A DNA stretch of 64,000 nt from Enchytraeus crypticus (lineage: Eukaryota > Annelida > Clitellata > Enchytraeida > Enchytraeidae). The stretch's first letter is position 1. Every line of letters starts with the position of its first letter. The stretch is from contig CAJHZI010000882.1 in assembly GCA_905160935.1 (NCBI GenBank), forward strand, positions 3,066,001-3,130,000, given 5' to 3'. Positions 63,075-64,000 of the stretch are shown here, one piece after another. The position numbers were made by a program, and so were the translations under genes. The notes under the pieces are model-generated. The model did no database searches and was not told the origin of the DNA. It was given only the letters and a program-made list of their open reading frames with translations.

Positions 63075-63215
63075 AATGTCAAAGCTAAAAACCAAATTTA
63101 ACGTCAGTGTCCTGCGCGATTGCACATCAGATACGGGGCAAGCACTGAATTCAGACCCTGCACTTAATGAACTGCTGTCGAACAACTTTTCAACATGCAA
63201 CCGCTCAGCTAGTAA
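63075..63215 (-). mobile_element. SINE-1 copy, degenerate
   Basis: AATGTCAAAGCTAAAAACCA, TTTAACGTCAGTGTCCTGCG, GATACGGGGCAAGCACTGAA, decayed B-box complement near 63150. Confidence 0.55.
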
Positions 63216-64000
63216 GAATTTCTACAAAATAGTCATAAACCACAGAGCAGTAAGCCGGGTTAATGTAAGCTTCCGTATGTAATGGTCGGGTAAATCTATT
63301 GTACACAAAATGCACGTGCTTGTCACTAATTCTCATATAAAACTGAATCGCATTGCGACAAATTTCCAAGCGAAATGTATTTGAAGTTAGTAGGGCCGCA
63401 ATAACCATGCCATATAGGCCTGCAGAAGAGAGAATTGCAAATAAGACTTGCAGTATTATCTGTGGTAACTCTAGTTGTTCTATTTCAATCAATCAGAATT
63501 TAACCTCCGGTTCCTCGCCATGTCAAGGACGTCTCTTACAGAATCTACACAAACAGGCACCAAAACACTACAATATGACGACTGAGTATACTGAGTCACT
63601 GGGATTTCCTTCGGTATTGTATGAATTGATGCTGTAGACATTTTATAATCTTAATTTTCAGTATTCAGTATTATTTCATCATAGTGTAACAAATACTTAA
63701 TGCTATTTTGGATCATCACTGATTTAAAAAATTCGTTCTAATCCTTTAAAATGGATTCTTAAAACTGTGACGACTTTCTGTACAGTGTAAATAACTTAAA
63801 CATCCATATACCCTTTACAGTGCCTTTAGTATTGCAATATTCAATAGCGTTTGCGTAGTAGCAACGAATTGTTATTTTTACTATGTCGAAATATAACGTT
63901 ATTGCATAGTCTTCCTCTATAAAATTTATTTATTATGGAATCCGAAGCTGTTTTGATTAATATTTGCAAAAAAGAAATTGTAACCTCTCTCTCTCTCTCT
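63216..64000. other. nothing recognised; CT run at the right edge
   Basis: No exon found, including no UBA-like exon for OTUD7. The window ends in a CT run (63984-64000). Confidence 0.45.

Overview
The window is animal nuclear DNA: AT-rich, full of microsatellites, tRNA-derived SINEs and broken LINE and DNA transposons, with three spliced host genes that I could assemble exon by exon. The tropomyosin (C-terminal half very close in style to molluscan muscle tropomyosins) and the mix of non-LTR elements suggest a lophotrochozoan, most likely a mollusc. This is inference; no species call is possible from the sequence alone.

Layout. 1-3470: a broken, minus-strand non-LTR retrotransposon (LINE-A) running off the left edge. 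3.5-9.2 kb: intergenic, with SINEs, TA/CT microsatellites and a mariner-type element with terminal inverted repeats of about 280 bp. 9244-20439 (minus): a complete nine-exon tropomyosin gene of 289 codons, that is the canonical 284 residues plus a five-residue N-terminal extension. 20.8-30.2 kb: intergenic, with LINE 3' fragments, a minisatellite and degenerate SINEs. 30296-38645 (plus): a complete six-exon gene for a RING-finger/NHL-repeat protein of 619 aa, a probable E3 ubiquitin ligase; its first intron carries a hAT-type element with a mariner nested inside. 38.7-45.5 kb: intergenic, with SINEs, a 554-bp hAT-like MITE with a perfect 8-bp target duplication, and minisatellites. 46124-58369 (minus): the OTU catalytic core and C-terminal A20 zinc finger of an OTUD7/Cezanne-type deubiquitinase, six exons; the 5' (UBA) exons were not found and probably lie beyond the right edge. 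58.4-64 kb: SINE, LINE-A, LINE-B copies and palindromes, probably within the upstream intron or 5' region of that gene.

The exon models are supported by reading-frame phase closing at every intron and by matches to family motifs. One gene is a ubiquitin ligase and another a deubiquitinase; nothing shows that they act together. I found no clearly new gene system. What stands out is structural: repeats and transposons lie within a few to about 30 bases of many exon boundaries, a 53-bp tandem repeat has copied a splice acceptor, a minisatellite carries the stop codon of the deubiquitinase, and there are several near-perfect short-loop palindromes. LINE-A, LINE-B, LINE-C and SINE-1 to SINE-4 are names used only here.
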